Below the pieces are notes generated by a model. That model was not told the DNA's origin and searched no databases. It saw nothing but the letters and a program-made list of their open reading frames with translations. A stretch of 64,000 nucleotides of DNA from Inia geoffrensis (Eukaryota > Chordata > Mammalia > Artiodactyla > Iniidae): positions 103,294,368-103,358,367 of the forward strand of contig CM070899.1 in the NCBI GenBank assembly GCA_036417435.1. Direction: 5' to 3'. Both the position numbers and the translations under genes were made by a program. Shown in pieces: positions 20,730 to 33,944 of the stretch. Every line of letters begins with the position of its first letter. Positions within the stretch are counted from its first letter, which is position 1.

Positions 20730-23700
20730 CTAATTCTGGTCAATTAGAGGCAGCAAGACACATTTGCCCCGATACCACTTATGTGTGCAGTATCAATAGG
20801 GATACAAAGGAAGGTAGTAAAGAAAGGAAACACAGGTTCACAAAGGGAAGAAAGAAGCGAGGGGTTCCCACAGGGGCAAATTGGAGACCGGGGAAGGGGG
20901 AATTAGGAGATTGGGATTAACAGTAACACACTTAACGTATCCAAAAGTGCTCATCAAGGGCAACACACCCAAAAGCACAGGGAATGCTACAACACATTCC
21001 TCGATAAACTAACAGGGCAAAGAATCCGAAACCCTACAGGTACAGCTTCGTTTATACTTGCATCAAGTGGCTGTAGAACTCAAACAGACGCAACACTGTA
21101 TATGAACTAGGCTGAAAGAAAAAAGGACTGTTCAATGAAAAGGCAAGTAAGGGGTTAAGAAATGCCCACTTTCTTACCTCAGGCCTCTTTGTCGTCGGCG
21201 GGTGTCAGACCCCTGGAGCCTCAGCAGGCCTGTGTCCCGCGGCTGGAGGATGCTGCTGCTCTTCTCCCCTGCGTGGTACCACAATCTCCCGATCCAACAT
21301 GGCCCTCCTACAGGTAAGCACAGCCTGGTGTACCCAAATGACTGTGGAACAGCTGAGAGGGAAGGGTTGTGAAGGAACCACATCTCCACAGCTCCTGCTA
21401 GGCAAGTGCCCACCTCCACCCCACTTCATTAGAGTCGCCCCACCTGCGAACCACGGCACCCTCCGAGTAGCCCACTGGCAAGGCCTGCGACATGCCTGGG
21501 TGTGGCAGTGCAGGTGAAGGGGCAGGAGGTGAGCCTACAAAAGCCCAGGGATGTGTGTTTAGCTGCGTTCAACTCCCCATTTCGAATACAATGCCGGGAA
21601 CCCCGCTAAGGCTTTGGTTCCCCACGTTACCAGAGACGACACGTAGTAGTGCTGCTGCCTTTTGGCACACTGCCGTAACAACCTTACCAACTGTGCTGAA
21701 GGGCACCTATCATTCACAAGGCTTAAGGCCTACGGCTTTGCAGACACAACCCTGCCCTCAAGAAATATCCTGCGCTGGGTAATCTGAAACGAATTCAAAT
21801 CACGCCCGACACTCAGGCAGGAACCTTTCAAGAAGTCAATGGTACTCACCGGCGTTTTAGAAAACAGCACATTCAAAACAAAATATGCTCAGGATCTGTC
21901 ATGATTCGAGAGTGGAAAGAAAGCTAGACGAGGTGTTCCCTGGCTGCAGTCCTCTCAAACCGTAAAAGTGAAAGAGCTCAATAGGGCATGCCAGAAAGAG
22001 AAGCCAGGTATTGCTGTTGGTCGGATTGTAAATTGCTAACAGCCGGTAATGAGGATCACTAGGCATATTCCTTACCAAACTAAACACTAGATGTACCACC
22101 AGATTCGGCAACCCCGCTACAGGTCGTGTAACCAGAGACTGGCATCATTGGAAGGAAGCACTTGCAGCCCAGCTGTCCTTGTGGTACGCATGACCACAGC
22201 CAAGACATACAAACGAACGAAATGTGGAGCGACGGGTGAATGGAGAAAGATGTTCTGCTACCTACAAACCCTCGACTACCACTCAGCCACAGGGCAAAAG
22301 GAACCCATAGTCTTTGCAGCAGCCTGGGTGGAGCAGTAGATGATCTCACTAATTCTGGTCAATTAGAGGCAGCAAGACACATATCCCCGCATATCACACT
22401 TATGTGTGCCGTCTAAATACGGATACTATGGAAGCTAGTACACAAAGGAAACTCAGGCTCACAAAGGGAAGAAAGAAGCCTGGAGTTCCCTGAGGGGGAA
22501 ATTGGAGACCAGGGAAGGTTGAAGTAGGAGGTCGGGATTCACAGAAACACGCTTAACGTATCCAAAAGTGCTCATCAAGGGCGACCCACGCGCAAACACA
22601 AGGAACGCTACTAAACATTCCTCAATAAACGAAGATTGCAAAGAATCCGAAACCCTACGGGTACAGCTACGTGTATTATGGCATCGGGTGGCTGTACAAC
22701 TCAAACAGTCACAACACTGTATATGAACTAGGCTCGAACGGAAAAGGGCTGTTCAATGACAAGGCAAGTGAGGGCTTAAGAAATGCCTACTCTGTTACCT
22801 CAGGCCTCTGTGATGTCGTTACCACGGTAACGGCCCCTGGAGCCTCGGCAGGCCTGGGTCTCACGGCCGGAGCCGGCTGCTGCTGAGGCAGCAAGGGAGG
22901 AGGACGTGCCACGTGACCAGCGGCACCTTGGGCGGCTACTGCCCATTCTCCCCTGCGTGTTACCGCAGTGTCCCGATCCAACGTGGCCCTCGTACAGGTA
23001 AGCAAATCCTGGTGTACCCAAATGAGGGTGGAGCAGCTGAGAGGGAAGAGCGGTGAGGAAACCGGATCTCCACAGCTCCTGCTAGGCAGGTTCCCACCTC
23101 CAGCCCCCATCATCAGAGTCGCCCCACCTGCGAACCACGGCACCCTCCGAATAGCCCACCTGAAAGGCTTCCGATATGCCTGGGGTGGGGCAGTGCAGGT
23201 TCAGGGGCAGGAGGTGAGCATACACAAGCCCAGGATTGTGTGTTTAGCCGCGTTCAACTCCCCATTTCCAATCCGACACCGGGATCCCCGCTAAGGCTTT
23301 CTTTCCCCAAGTTACCAGAGACGACACGGAGTAGTGCTGCCTCCTTGTGGCACACTGCCGTAACAACATTACCAACTGTGCTGAAAGGCAACTATCATTC
23401 ACAAGGCCTAAGGCCTGCGGCTTTGCAGACACAACCCTGCCCTCAAGAAATATCCTGGGCTGGGTAATCTGAAATGAATTCAAATCAGGCCCGACTCTCA
23501 GGCGGAAAGCTTTCAAGACCTCAGTGGTACTCACCTACGTTTTAGAAAACAGCACATTCAAATGAAAAGATGCTCAGGATCTGTCATGATTAGAGAGTGA
23601 AATGAAAGCTAGACGAGGAGTTCCCTGTCTGCACTCCTCTCAAATCCTAAAATTTTAAGTGCTCAAGAGGGCATGCCAAAAGGAGAAGCCAGCTATTGCT

Positions 23701-24032
23701 GTTGGTGCGATTGTAAATTGGCAACAGCCGCTATGAGGATAGGTAGGCACATTCCTGACCAAACTGAACGCTGGAGGTACCACGAGATTCGGCAAACCCG
23801 CTGCAGGTCGTAGAACCAGAGACTAGCATCATTGGAAGGAAGCAGTTGCACCCCAGCATTCCATGTGGTACCCTTGACCCCAACGAAGACATACAAACGA
23901 ACCAACTGTCGAGCGAGTGGCGAAGGGAGAAAGATGTGCTGCTACCTACACACCCTCGACTAGCACTCAGCCACAGAACAAAATGAACTCATACTATTTG
24001 CAGCAGCATGGGTGGAGCACTAGATGATCTCA
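20730..24032 (-). repeat. Dimer, 3,303 bp, single-base loss in A core
   Basis: One base shorter than standard, explained by the A core near 21496-21506: GCCTGGGTGTGGCAG instead of GCCTGGGGTGGGGCAG. The loss shifts the long frame of that core, and no other copy compensates for it, which argues against a protein-coding role. B-block core at 22968-23294, X-box at 22818-22831. The B-side spacer (GTGGAGCGACGG) anticipates the Y class further right. Confidence 0.88.
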
Positions 24033-27000
24033 CTAATTCTGGTCAATTAGAGGCAGCAAGACACATTTGCCCAGATACCACTTATGTGTGCCGTCTCAAT
24101 AGGGATACAAAGGAAACTAGTAAAGAAAGGAAACACAGGTTCACAAAGGGAAGAAAGAAGCGAGGGGTTCCCACAGGGGCAAATTGGAGACCGGGGAAGG
24201 GGGAATTCGGAGATTGGGATTAACAGTAACACACTTAACGTATCCAAAAGTGCTCATCAAGGGCAACACACCCAAAAGCACAGGGAATGCTACAACACAT
24301 TCCTCGATAAACTAACAGGGCAAAGAATCCGAAACCCTACAGGTACAGCTACGTTTATACTTGCATCAAGTGGCTGTAGACCTCAAACAGACGCAACACT
24401 GTATATGAACTAGGCTGAAAGACAAAAGGACTGTTCAATGACAAGGCAACTAAGGGGTTAAGACATGCCCACTTTCTTACCTCAGGCCTCTTTGTCGTCG
24501 GCGGGTGTCAGACCCCTGGAGCCTCAGCAGGCCTGTGTCCCCCGGCTGGAGGATGCTGCTGCTCTTCTCCCCTGCGTGGTACCACAATCTCCCGATCCAA
24601 CATGGCCCTCCTACAGGTAAGCACAGCCTGGTGTACACAAATGACTGTGGAACAGCTGAGAGGGAAGGGTTGTGAAGAAACCGCATCTCCACAGCTCCTG
24701 CTAGGCAAGTGCCCACCTCCACCCCACTTCATTAGAGTCGCCCCACCTGCGAACCACGGCACCCTCCGAGTAGCCCACTGGCAAGGCCTGCGACATGCCT
24801 GGGGTGGGGCAGTGCAGGTGAAGGGGCAGGAGGTGAGCCTACAAAAGCCCAGGGATGTGTGTTTAGCTGCGTTCTACTCCCCATTTCCAATACAATGCCG
24901 GGAACCCCGCTAAGGCTTTGGTTCCCCACGTTACCAGAGACGACACGTAGTGGTGCTGCCGCCTTTGGGCACACTGCAGTAACGACCTTACCAACTGTTC
25001 TGAAGTGCACCTATCATTCACAAGGCTTAAGGCCTACGGCTTTGCAGACACAACCCTGCCCTCAAGAAATATCCTGCGCTGGGTAATCTGAATCGAATTC
25101 AAATCAGGCCCGACTCTCAGGCGGGAACCTTTCAAGAACTCAGTGGTACTCACCGGCGTTTTAGAAAACAGCACATTCAAACCAAAAGATGTTCAGGATC
25201 TGTCATGATTCGAGAGTGGAAAGAAAGCTAGACGAGGTGTTCCCTGGCTGCAGTCCTCTCAAACCCTAAAAGCGTAAGAGCTCAACAGGGCATGCCAGAA
25301 AGAGAAGCCAGGTATTGCTGTTGGTCGGATTGTAAATTGCTAACAGCCGGTAATGAGGATCACTAGGCATATTCCTTACGAAACTAAACACTGGATGTAC
25401 CACCAGATTCGGCAACCCGGCTACAGGTCGTGTAACCGGAGGCTAGCATCATTGGAAGGAAGCACTTGCAGCCCAGCTGTCCTTGTGCTACCCATGACTA
25501 CAGCCAAGGCATACAAACAAACGAAATGGGGAGCGAGGGGTGAATGGAGAAAGATGTTCTGCTACCTACACACCCTCGACTACCACTCAGCCAGAGGGCA
25601 AAATGTACTCATAGTCTTTGCAGCAGCCTGGGTGGAGCAGTAGATGATCTCACTAATTCTGGTCAATTAGAGGCAGCAAGACACATATCCCCGCATATCA
25701 CACTTATGTGTGCCGTCTAAATACGGATACTATGGAAGCTAGAACACAAAGGAAACTCAGGCTCACAAAGGGAAGAAAGAAGCCTGGAGTTCACTCAGGG
25801 GGAATTTGGAGACCGCGGAAGGGTGAAGTAGGAGGTCGGGATTCACAGAAACACGCTTAACGTATCCAAAAGTGCTCATCAAGGGCGACCCACCCGCAAG
25901 CACAGGGAACGCTACAAAACATTCCTCAATAAACGAAGAGTGCAAAGAATCCGAAACCCTGCGGGTACAGCTACGTGTACAATTGCATCGGGTGGCTGTA
26001 CAACTCAAACAGACACAACATTGTATATGAACCAGGCTGAAACGGAAAAGGACTGTTCAATGACAAGGGAAGTGAGGGCTTAAGAAATGCCTACTCTGTT
26101 ACCTCAGGCCTCTGTGAAGTTGTTACCACGGTAACGGCCCCTGGAGCCTCGACAGGCCTGGGTCCCACGGCCGGAGCCTGCTGCTGCTGAGGCAGCAAGG
26201 GAGGAGGATGTGCCACCTGACCAGTGGCACCTCGGGCCGCTACTGCCCATTCTCCCCTGCGTGTTACCGCAGTGTCCCGATCCAACGTGGCCCTCGTACA
26301 GGTAAGCAAAGCCTGGTGTACCCAAATGAGGGTGGAGCAGCTGAGAGGGAAGAGCGGTGAGGAAACCGGATCTCCACAGCTCCTGCTAGGCAGGTTCCCA
26401 CCTCCAGCCCCCTTCATCAGAGTCGCCCCACCTGCGAACCACGGCACCCTCCGAGTAGCCAACCTGAAAGGCTTCCGATATGCCTGGGGTGGGGCAGTGC
26501 AGGTTCAGGGGCAGGAGGTGAGCATACACAAGCCCAGGATTGTGTGTTTAGCCGCGTTCGACTCCCCATTTCCAATCCGACACCGGGATCCCCGCTAAGG
26601 CTTTCTTTCCCCAAGTTACCAGAGACGACACGGAGTAGTGCTGCCGCCTTGTGGCACACTGCCGTAACAACATTACCAACTGTGCTGAAAGGCAACTATC
26701 ATTCACAAGGCCTAAGGCCTGCGGCTTTGCAGACACAACCCTACCCTCAAGAAATATCCTGGGCTGGGTAATCTGAAATGAATTCAAATCAGGCCCGACT
26801 CTCAGGCGGAAAGCTTTCAAGACCTCAGTGGTACTCACCTACGTTTTAGAAAACAGCACATTCAAATGAAAAGATGCTCAGGATCTGTCATGATTAGAGA
26901 GTGAAATGAAAGCTAGACGAGGAGTTCCCTGTCTGCACTCCTCTCAAATCCTAAAATTTTAAGTGCTCAAGAGGGCATGCCAAAAGGAGAAGCCAGCTAT

Positions 27001-27336
27001 TGCTGTTGGTGCGATTGTAAATTGGCAACAGCCGCTATGAGGATAGGTAGGCACATTCCTGACCAAACTGAACGCTGGAGGTACCACGAGATTCGGAAAA
27101 CCCGCTGCAGGTCGTAGAACCAGAGACTAGCATCATTGGAAGGAAGCAGTTGCACTCCAGCATTCCATGTGGTACCCTTGACCCCAACGAAGACATACAA
27201 ACGAACCAACTGTCGAGCGAGTGGCGAAGGGAGAAAGATGTGCTGCTACCTACACACCCTCGACTAGCACTCAGCCACAGAACAAAATGAACTCATACTA
27301 TTTGCAGCAGCATGGGTGGAGCACTAGATGATCTCA
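24033..27336 (-). repeat. X1-class dimer (first of three tandem copies)
   Basis: X1 markers: GAAAGACAAAAGG and GACATGCCC after the A dyad; GAGGCTAGCATC (here GGAGGCTAGC) and CAAGGCATACAAACAAACG in the B-side spacer; GCGGAAGGGTGAAG before the B core. It carries TTCGGAAAACCC at about 27093, also seen in the X1 dimers at 43.8 and 57.0 kb. Confidence 0.9.
24617..24694 (+). other. Splice-like signals on the opposite sense (78 bp)
   Basis: In the inverted block the + strand has CTACAG/GTAAGCACAG and, 78 bp on, GCATCTCCACAG/CTCC, then a further donor-like GCAGGAG/GTGAGCC at 24833. This is antisense to the signals at 880 and 5108. Good-looking sites on both strands make chance or cryptic signals the simpler reading. 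Confidence 0.15.
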
Positions 27337-30300
27337 CTAATTCTGGTCAATTAGAGGCAGCAAGACACATTTGCCCAGATACCACTTATGTGTGCAGTCT
27401 CAATAGGGATACAAAGGAAACTAGTAAAGAAAGGAAACACAGGTTCACAAAGGGAAGAAAGAAGCGAGGGGTTCCCACAGGGGCAAATTGGAGACCGGGG
27501 AAGGGGGAATTCGGAGATTGGGATTAACAGTAACACACTTAACGTATCCAAAAGTGCTCATCAAGGGCAACACACCCAAAAGCACAGGGAATGCTACAAC
27601 ACATTCCTCGATAAACTAACAGGGCAAAGAATCCGAAACCCTACAGGTACAGCTACGTTTATACTTGCATCAAGTGGCTGTAGACCTCAAACAGACGCAA
27701 CACTGTATATGAACTAGGCTGAAAGACAAAAGGACTGTTCAATGACAAGGCAAGTAAGGGGTTAAGACATGCCCACTTTCTTACCTCAGGCCTCTTTGTC
27801 GTCGGCGGGTGTCAGACCCCTGGAGCCTCAGCAGGCCTGTGTCCCCCGGCTGGAGGATGCTGCTGCTCTTCTCCCCTGCGTGGTACCACAATCTCCCGAT
27901 CCAACATGGCCCTCCTACAGGTAAGCACAGCCTGGTGTACCCAAATGACTGTGGAACAGCTGAGAGGGAAGGGTTGTGAAGAAACCGCATCTCCACAGCT
28001 CCTGCTAGGCAAGTGCCCACCTCCACCCCACTTCATTAGAGTCGCCCCACCTGCGAACCACGGCACCCTCCGAGTAGTCCACTGGCAAGGCCTGCGACAT
28101 GCCTGGGGTGGGGCAGTGCAGGTGAAGGGGCAGGAGGTGAGCCTACAAAAGCCCAGGGATGTGTGTTTAGCTGCGTTCTACTCCCCATTTCCAATACAAT
28201 GCCGGGAACCCCGCTAAGGCTTTGGTTCCCCACGTTACCAGAGACGACACGTAGTGGTGCTGCCGCCTTTGGGCACACTGCAGTAACGACCTTACCAACT
28301 GTGCTGAAGGGCACCTATCATTCACAAGGCTTAAGGCCTACGGCTTTGCAGACACAACCCTGCCCTCAAGAAATATCCTGCGCTGGGTAATCTGAATCGA
28401 ATTCAAATCAGGCCCGACTCTCAGGCGGGAACCTTTCAAGAACTCAGTGGTACTCACCGGCGTTTTAGAAAACAGCACATTCAAACCAAAAGATGCTCAG
28501 GATCTGTCATGATTCGAGAGTGGAAAGAAAGCTAGACGAGGTGTTCCCTGGCTGCAGTCCTCTCAAACCCTAAAAGAGTAAGAGCTCAACAGGGCATGCC
28601 AGAAAGAGAAGCCAGGTATTGCTGTTGGTCGGATTGTAAATTGCTAACAGCCGGTAATGAGGATCACTAGGCATATTCCTTACGAAACTAAACACTGGAT
28701 GTACCACCAGATTCGGCAACCCCGCTACAGGTCGTGTAACCAGAGGCTAGCATCATTGGAAGGAAGCACTTGCAGCCCAGCTGTCCTTGTGCTACCCATG
28801 ACTACAGCCAAGGCATACAAACAAACGAAATGGGGAGCGAGGGGTGAATGGAGAAAGATGTTCTGCTACCTACACACCCTCGACTACCACTCAGCCACAG
28901 GGAAAAATGTACTCATAGTCTTTGCAGCAGCCTGGGTGGAGCAGTAGATGATCTCACTAATTCTGGTCAATTAGAGGCAGCAAGACACATATCCCCGCAT
29001 ATCACACTTATGTGTGCCGTCTAAATACGGATACTATGGAAGCTAGAACACAAAGGAAACTCAGGCTCACAAAGGGAAGAAAGAAGCCTGGAGTTCACTC
29101 AGGGGGAATTTGGAGACCGCGGAAGGGTGAAGTAGGAGGTCGGGATTCACAGAAACACGCTTAACGTATCCAAAAGTGCTCATCAAGGGCGACCCACCCG
29201 CAAGCACAGGGAACGCTACAAAACATTCCTCAATAAACGAAGAGTGCAAAGAATCCGAAACCCTGCGGGTACAGCTACGTGTACAATTGCATCGGGTGGC
29301 TGTACAACTCAAACAGACACAACATTGTATATGAACCAGGCTGAAACGGAAAAGGACTGTTCAATGACAAGGGAAGTGAGGGCTTAAGAAATGCCTACTC
29401 TGTTACCTCAGGCCTCTGTGAAGTTGTTACCACGGTAACGGCCCCTGGAGCCTCGGCAGGCCTGGGTCCCACGGCCGGAGCCGGCTGCTGCTGAGGCAGC
29501 AAGGGAGGAGGATGTGCCACCTGACCAGTGGCACCTCGGGCCGCTACTGCCCATTCTCCCCTGCGTGTTACCGCAGTGTCCCGATCCAACGTGGCCCTCG
29601 TACAGGTAAGCAAAGCCTGGTGTACCCAAATGAGGGTGGAGCAGCTGAGAGGGAAGAGCGGTGAGGAAACCGGATCTCCACAGCTCCTGCTAGGCAGGTT
29701 CCCACCTCCAACCCCCTTCATCAGAGTCGCCCCACCTGCGAACCACGGCACCCTCCGAGTAGCCAACCTGAAAGGCTTCCGATATGCCTGGGGTGGGGCA
29801 GTGCAGGTTCAGGGGCAGGAGGTGAGCATACACAAGCCCAGGATTGTGTGTTTAGCCGCGTTCGACTCCCCATTTCCAATCCGACACCGGGATCCCCGCT
29901 AAGGCTTTCTTTCCCCAAGTTACCAGAGACGACACGGAGTAGTGCTGCCGCCTTGTGGCACACTGCCGTAACAACATTACCAACTGTGCTGAAAGGCAAC
30001 TATCATTCACAAGGCCTAAGGCCTGCGGCTTTGCAGACACAACCCTACCCTCAAGAAATATCCTGGGCTGGGTAATCTGAAATGAATTCAAATCAGGCCC
30101 GACTCTCAGGCGGAAAGCTTTCAAGACCTCAGTGGTACTCACCTGAGTTTTAGAAAACAGCACATTCAAATGAAAAGATGCTCAGGATCTGTCATGATTA
30201 GAGAGTGAAATGAAAGCTAGACGAGGAGTTCCCTGTCTGCACTCCTCTCAAATCCTAAAATTTTAAGTGCTCAAGAGGGCATGCCAAAAGGAGAAGCCAG

Positions 30301-30640
30301 CTATTGCTGTTGGTGCGATTGTAAATTGGCAACAGCCGCTATGAGGATAGGTAGGCACATTCCTGACCAAACTGAACGCTGGAGGTACCACGAGATTCGG
30401 CAAACCCGCTGCAGGTCGTAGAACCAGAGACTAGCATCATTGGAAGGAAGCAGTTGCACCCCAGCATTCCATGTGGTACCCTTGACCCCAACGAAGACAT
30501 ACAAACGAACCAACTGTCGAGCGAGTGGCGAAGGGAGAAAGATGTGCTGCTACCTACACACCCTCGACTAGCACTCAGCCACAGAACAAAATGAACTCAT
30601 ACTATTTGCAGCAGCATGGGTGGAGCACTAGATGATCTCA
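27337..30640 (-). repeat. X1-class dimer (second tandem copy)
   Basis: Carries all X1 markers and is nearly identical to its neighbours on both sides. It has TTCGGCAAACCC near 30398. B-block X-box at 29426-29439. Together with the previous copy it is an extra X1 dimer not present in the 13.2-kb higher-order unit. Confidence 0.9.
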
Positions 30641-33600
30641 CTAATTCTGGTCAATTAGAGGCAGCAAGACACATTTGCCCAGATACCACTTATGTGTGCA
30701 GTCTCAATAGGGATACAAAGGAAACTAGTAAAGAAAGGAAACACAGGTTCACAAAGGGAAGAAAGAAGCGAGGGGTTCCCACAGGGGCAAATTGGAGACC
30801 GGGGAAGGGGGAATTCGGAGATTGGGATTAACAGTAACACACTTAACGTATCCAAAAGTGCTCATCAAGGGCAACACACCCAAAAGCACAGGGAATGCTA
30901 CAACACATTCCTCGATAAACTAACAGGGCAAAGAATCCGAAACCCTACAGGTACAGCTACGTTTATACTTGCATCAAGTGGCTGTAGACCTCAAACAGAC
31001 GCAACACTGTATATGAACTAGGCTGAAAGACAAAAGGACTGTTCAATGACAAGGCAAGTAAGGGGTTAAGACATGCCCACTTTCTTACCTCAGGCCTCTT
31101 TGTCGTCGGCGGGTGTCAGACCCCTGGAGCCTCAGCAGGCCTGTGTCCCCCGGCTGGAGGATGCTGCTGCTCTTCTCCCCTGCGTGGTACCACAATCTCC
31201 CGATCCAACATGGCCCTCCTACAGGTAAGCACAGCCTGGTGTACCCAAATGACTGTGGAACAGCTGAGAGGGAAGGGTTGTGAAGAAACCGCATCTCCAC
31301 AGCTCCTGCTAGGCAAGTGCCCACCTCCACCCCACTTCATTAGAGTCGCCCCACCTGCGAACCACGGCACCCTCCGAGTAGCCCACTGGCAAGGCCTGCG
31401 ACATGCCTGGGGTGGGGCAGTGCAGGTGAAGGGGCAGGAGGTGAGCCTACAAAAGCCCAGGGATGTGTGTTTAGCTGCGTTCTACTCCCCATTTCCAATA
31501 CAATGCCGGGAACCCCGCTAAGGCTTTGGTTCCCCACGTTACCAGAGACGACACGTAGTGGTGCTGCCGCCTTTGGGCACACTGCCGTAACGACCTTACC
31601 AACTGTGCTGAAGGGCACCTATCATTCACAAGGCTTAAGGCCTACGGCTTTGCAGACACAACCCTGCCCTCAAGAAATATCCTGCGCTGGGTAATCTGAA
31701 TCGAATTCAAATCAGGCCCGACTCTCAGGCGGGAACCTTTCAAGAACTCAGTGGTACTCACCGGCGTTTTAGAAAACAGCACATTCAAACCAAAAGATGC
31801 TCAGGATCTGTCATGATTCGAGAGTGGAAAGAAAGCTAGACGAGGTGTTCCCTGGCTGCAGTCCTCTCAAACCCTAAAAGAGTAAGAGCTCAACAGGGCA
31901 TGCCAGAAAGAGAAGCCAGGTATTGCTGTTGGTCGGATTGTAAATTGCTAACAGCCGGTAATGAGGATCACTAGGCATATTCCTTACGAAACTAAACACT
32001 GGATGTACCACCAGATTCGGCAACCCCGCTACAGGTCGTGTAACCAGAGGCTAGCATCATTGGAAGGAAGCACTTGCAGCCCAGCTGTCCTTGTGCTACC
32101 CATGACTACAGCCAAGGCATACAAACAAACGAAATGGGGAGCGAGGGGTGAATGGAGAAAGATGTTCTGCTACCTACACACCCTCGACTACCACTCAGCC
32201 ACAGGGCAAAATGTACTCATAGTCTTTGCAGCAGCCTGGGTGGAGCAGTAGATGATCTCACTAATTCTGGTCAATTAGAGGCAGCAAGACACATATCCCC
32301 GCATATCACACTTATGTGTGCCGTCTAAATACGGATACTATGGAAGCTAGAACACAAAGGAAACTCAGGCTCACAAAGGGAAGAAAGAAGCCTGGAGTTC
32401 ACTCAGGGGGAATTTGGAGACCGCGGAAGGGTGAAGTAGGAGGTCGGGATTCACAGAAACACGCTTAACGTATCCAAAAGTGCTCATCAAGGGCGACCCA
32501 CCCGCAAGCACAGGGAACGCTACAAAACATTCCTCAATAAACGAAGAGTGCAAAGAATCCGAAACCCTGCGGGTACAGCTACGTGTACAATTGCATCGGG
32601 TGGCTGTACAACTCAAACAGACACAACATTGTATATGAACCAGGCTGAAACGGAAAAGGACTGTTCAATGACAAGGGAAGTGAGGGCTTAAGAAATGCCT
32701 ACTCTCTTACCTCAGGCCTCTGTGAAGTTGTTACCACGGTAACGGCCCCTGGAGCCTCGGCAGGCCTGGGTCCCACGGCCGGAGCCGGCTGCTGCTGAGG
32801 CAGCAAGGGAGGAGGATGTGCCACCTGACCAGTGGCACCTCGGGCCGCTACTGCCCATTCTCCCCTGCGTGTTACCGCAGTGTCCCGATCCAACGTGGCC
32901 CTCGTACAGGTAAGCAAAGCCTGGTGTACCCAAATGAGGGTGGAGCAGCTGAGAGGGAAGAGCGGTGAGGAAACCGGATCTCCACAGCTCCTGCTAGGCA
33001 GGTTCCCACCTCCAGCCCCCTTCATCAGAGTCGCCCCACCTGCGAACCACGGCACCCTCCGAGTAGCCAACCTGAAAGGCTTCCGATATGCCTGGGGTGG
33101 GGCAGTGCAGGTTCAGGGGCAGGAGGTGAGCATACACAAGCCCAGGATTGTGTGTTTAGCCGCGTTCGACTCCCCATTTCCAATCCGACACCGGGATCCC
33201 CGCTAAGGCTTTCTTTCCCCAAGTTACCAGAGACGACACGGAGTAGTGCTGCCGCCTTGTGGCACACTGCCGTAACAACATTACCAACTGTGCTGAAAGG
33301 CAACTATCATTCACAAGGCCTAAGGCCTGCGGCTTTGCAGACACAACCCTACCCTCAAGAAATATCCTGGGCTGGGTAATCTGAAATGAATTCAAATCAG
33401 GCCCGACTCTCAGGCGGAAAGCTTTCAAGACCTCAGTGGTACTCACCTACGTTTTAGAAAACAGCACATTCAAATGAAAAGATGCTCAGGATCTGTCATG
33501 ATTAGAGAGTGAAATGAAAGCTAGACGAGGAGTTCCCTGTCTGCACTCCTCTCAAATCCTAAAATTTTAAGTGCTCAAGAGGGCATGCCAAAAGGAGAAG

Positions 33601-33944
33601 CCAGCTATTGCTGTTGGTGCGATTGTAAATTGGCAACAGCCGCTATGAGGATAGGTAGGCACATTCCTGACCAAACTGAACGCTGGAGGTACCACGAGAT
33701 TCGGCAACCCCGCTGCAGGTCGTAGAACCAGAGACTAGCATCATTGGAAGGAAGCAGTTGCACCCCAGCATTCCATGTGGTACCCTTGACCCCAACGAAG
33801 ACATACAAACGAACCAACTGTCGAGCGAGTGGCGAAGGGAGAAAGATGTGCTGCTACCTACACACCCTCGACTAGCACTCAGACACAGAACAAAATGAAC
33901 TCATACTATTTGCAGCAGCATGGGTGGAGCACTAGATGATCTCA
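30641..33944 (-). repeat. X1-class dimer (higher-order copy 1)
   Basis: Third consecutive X1 dimer and first member of the 13.2-kb unit. X-box at 32730-32743. The donor-like sequence after the X-box side differs slightly from most B copies: CTCTTACCTCAGG instead of CTGTTACCTCAGG near 32702. Confidence 0.88.
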
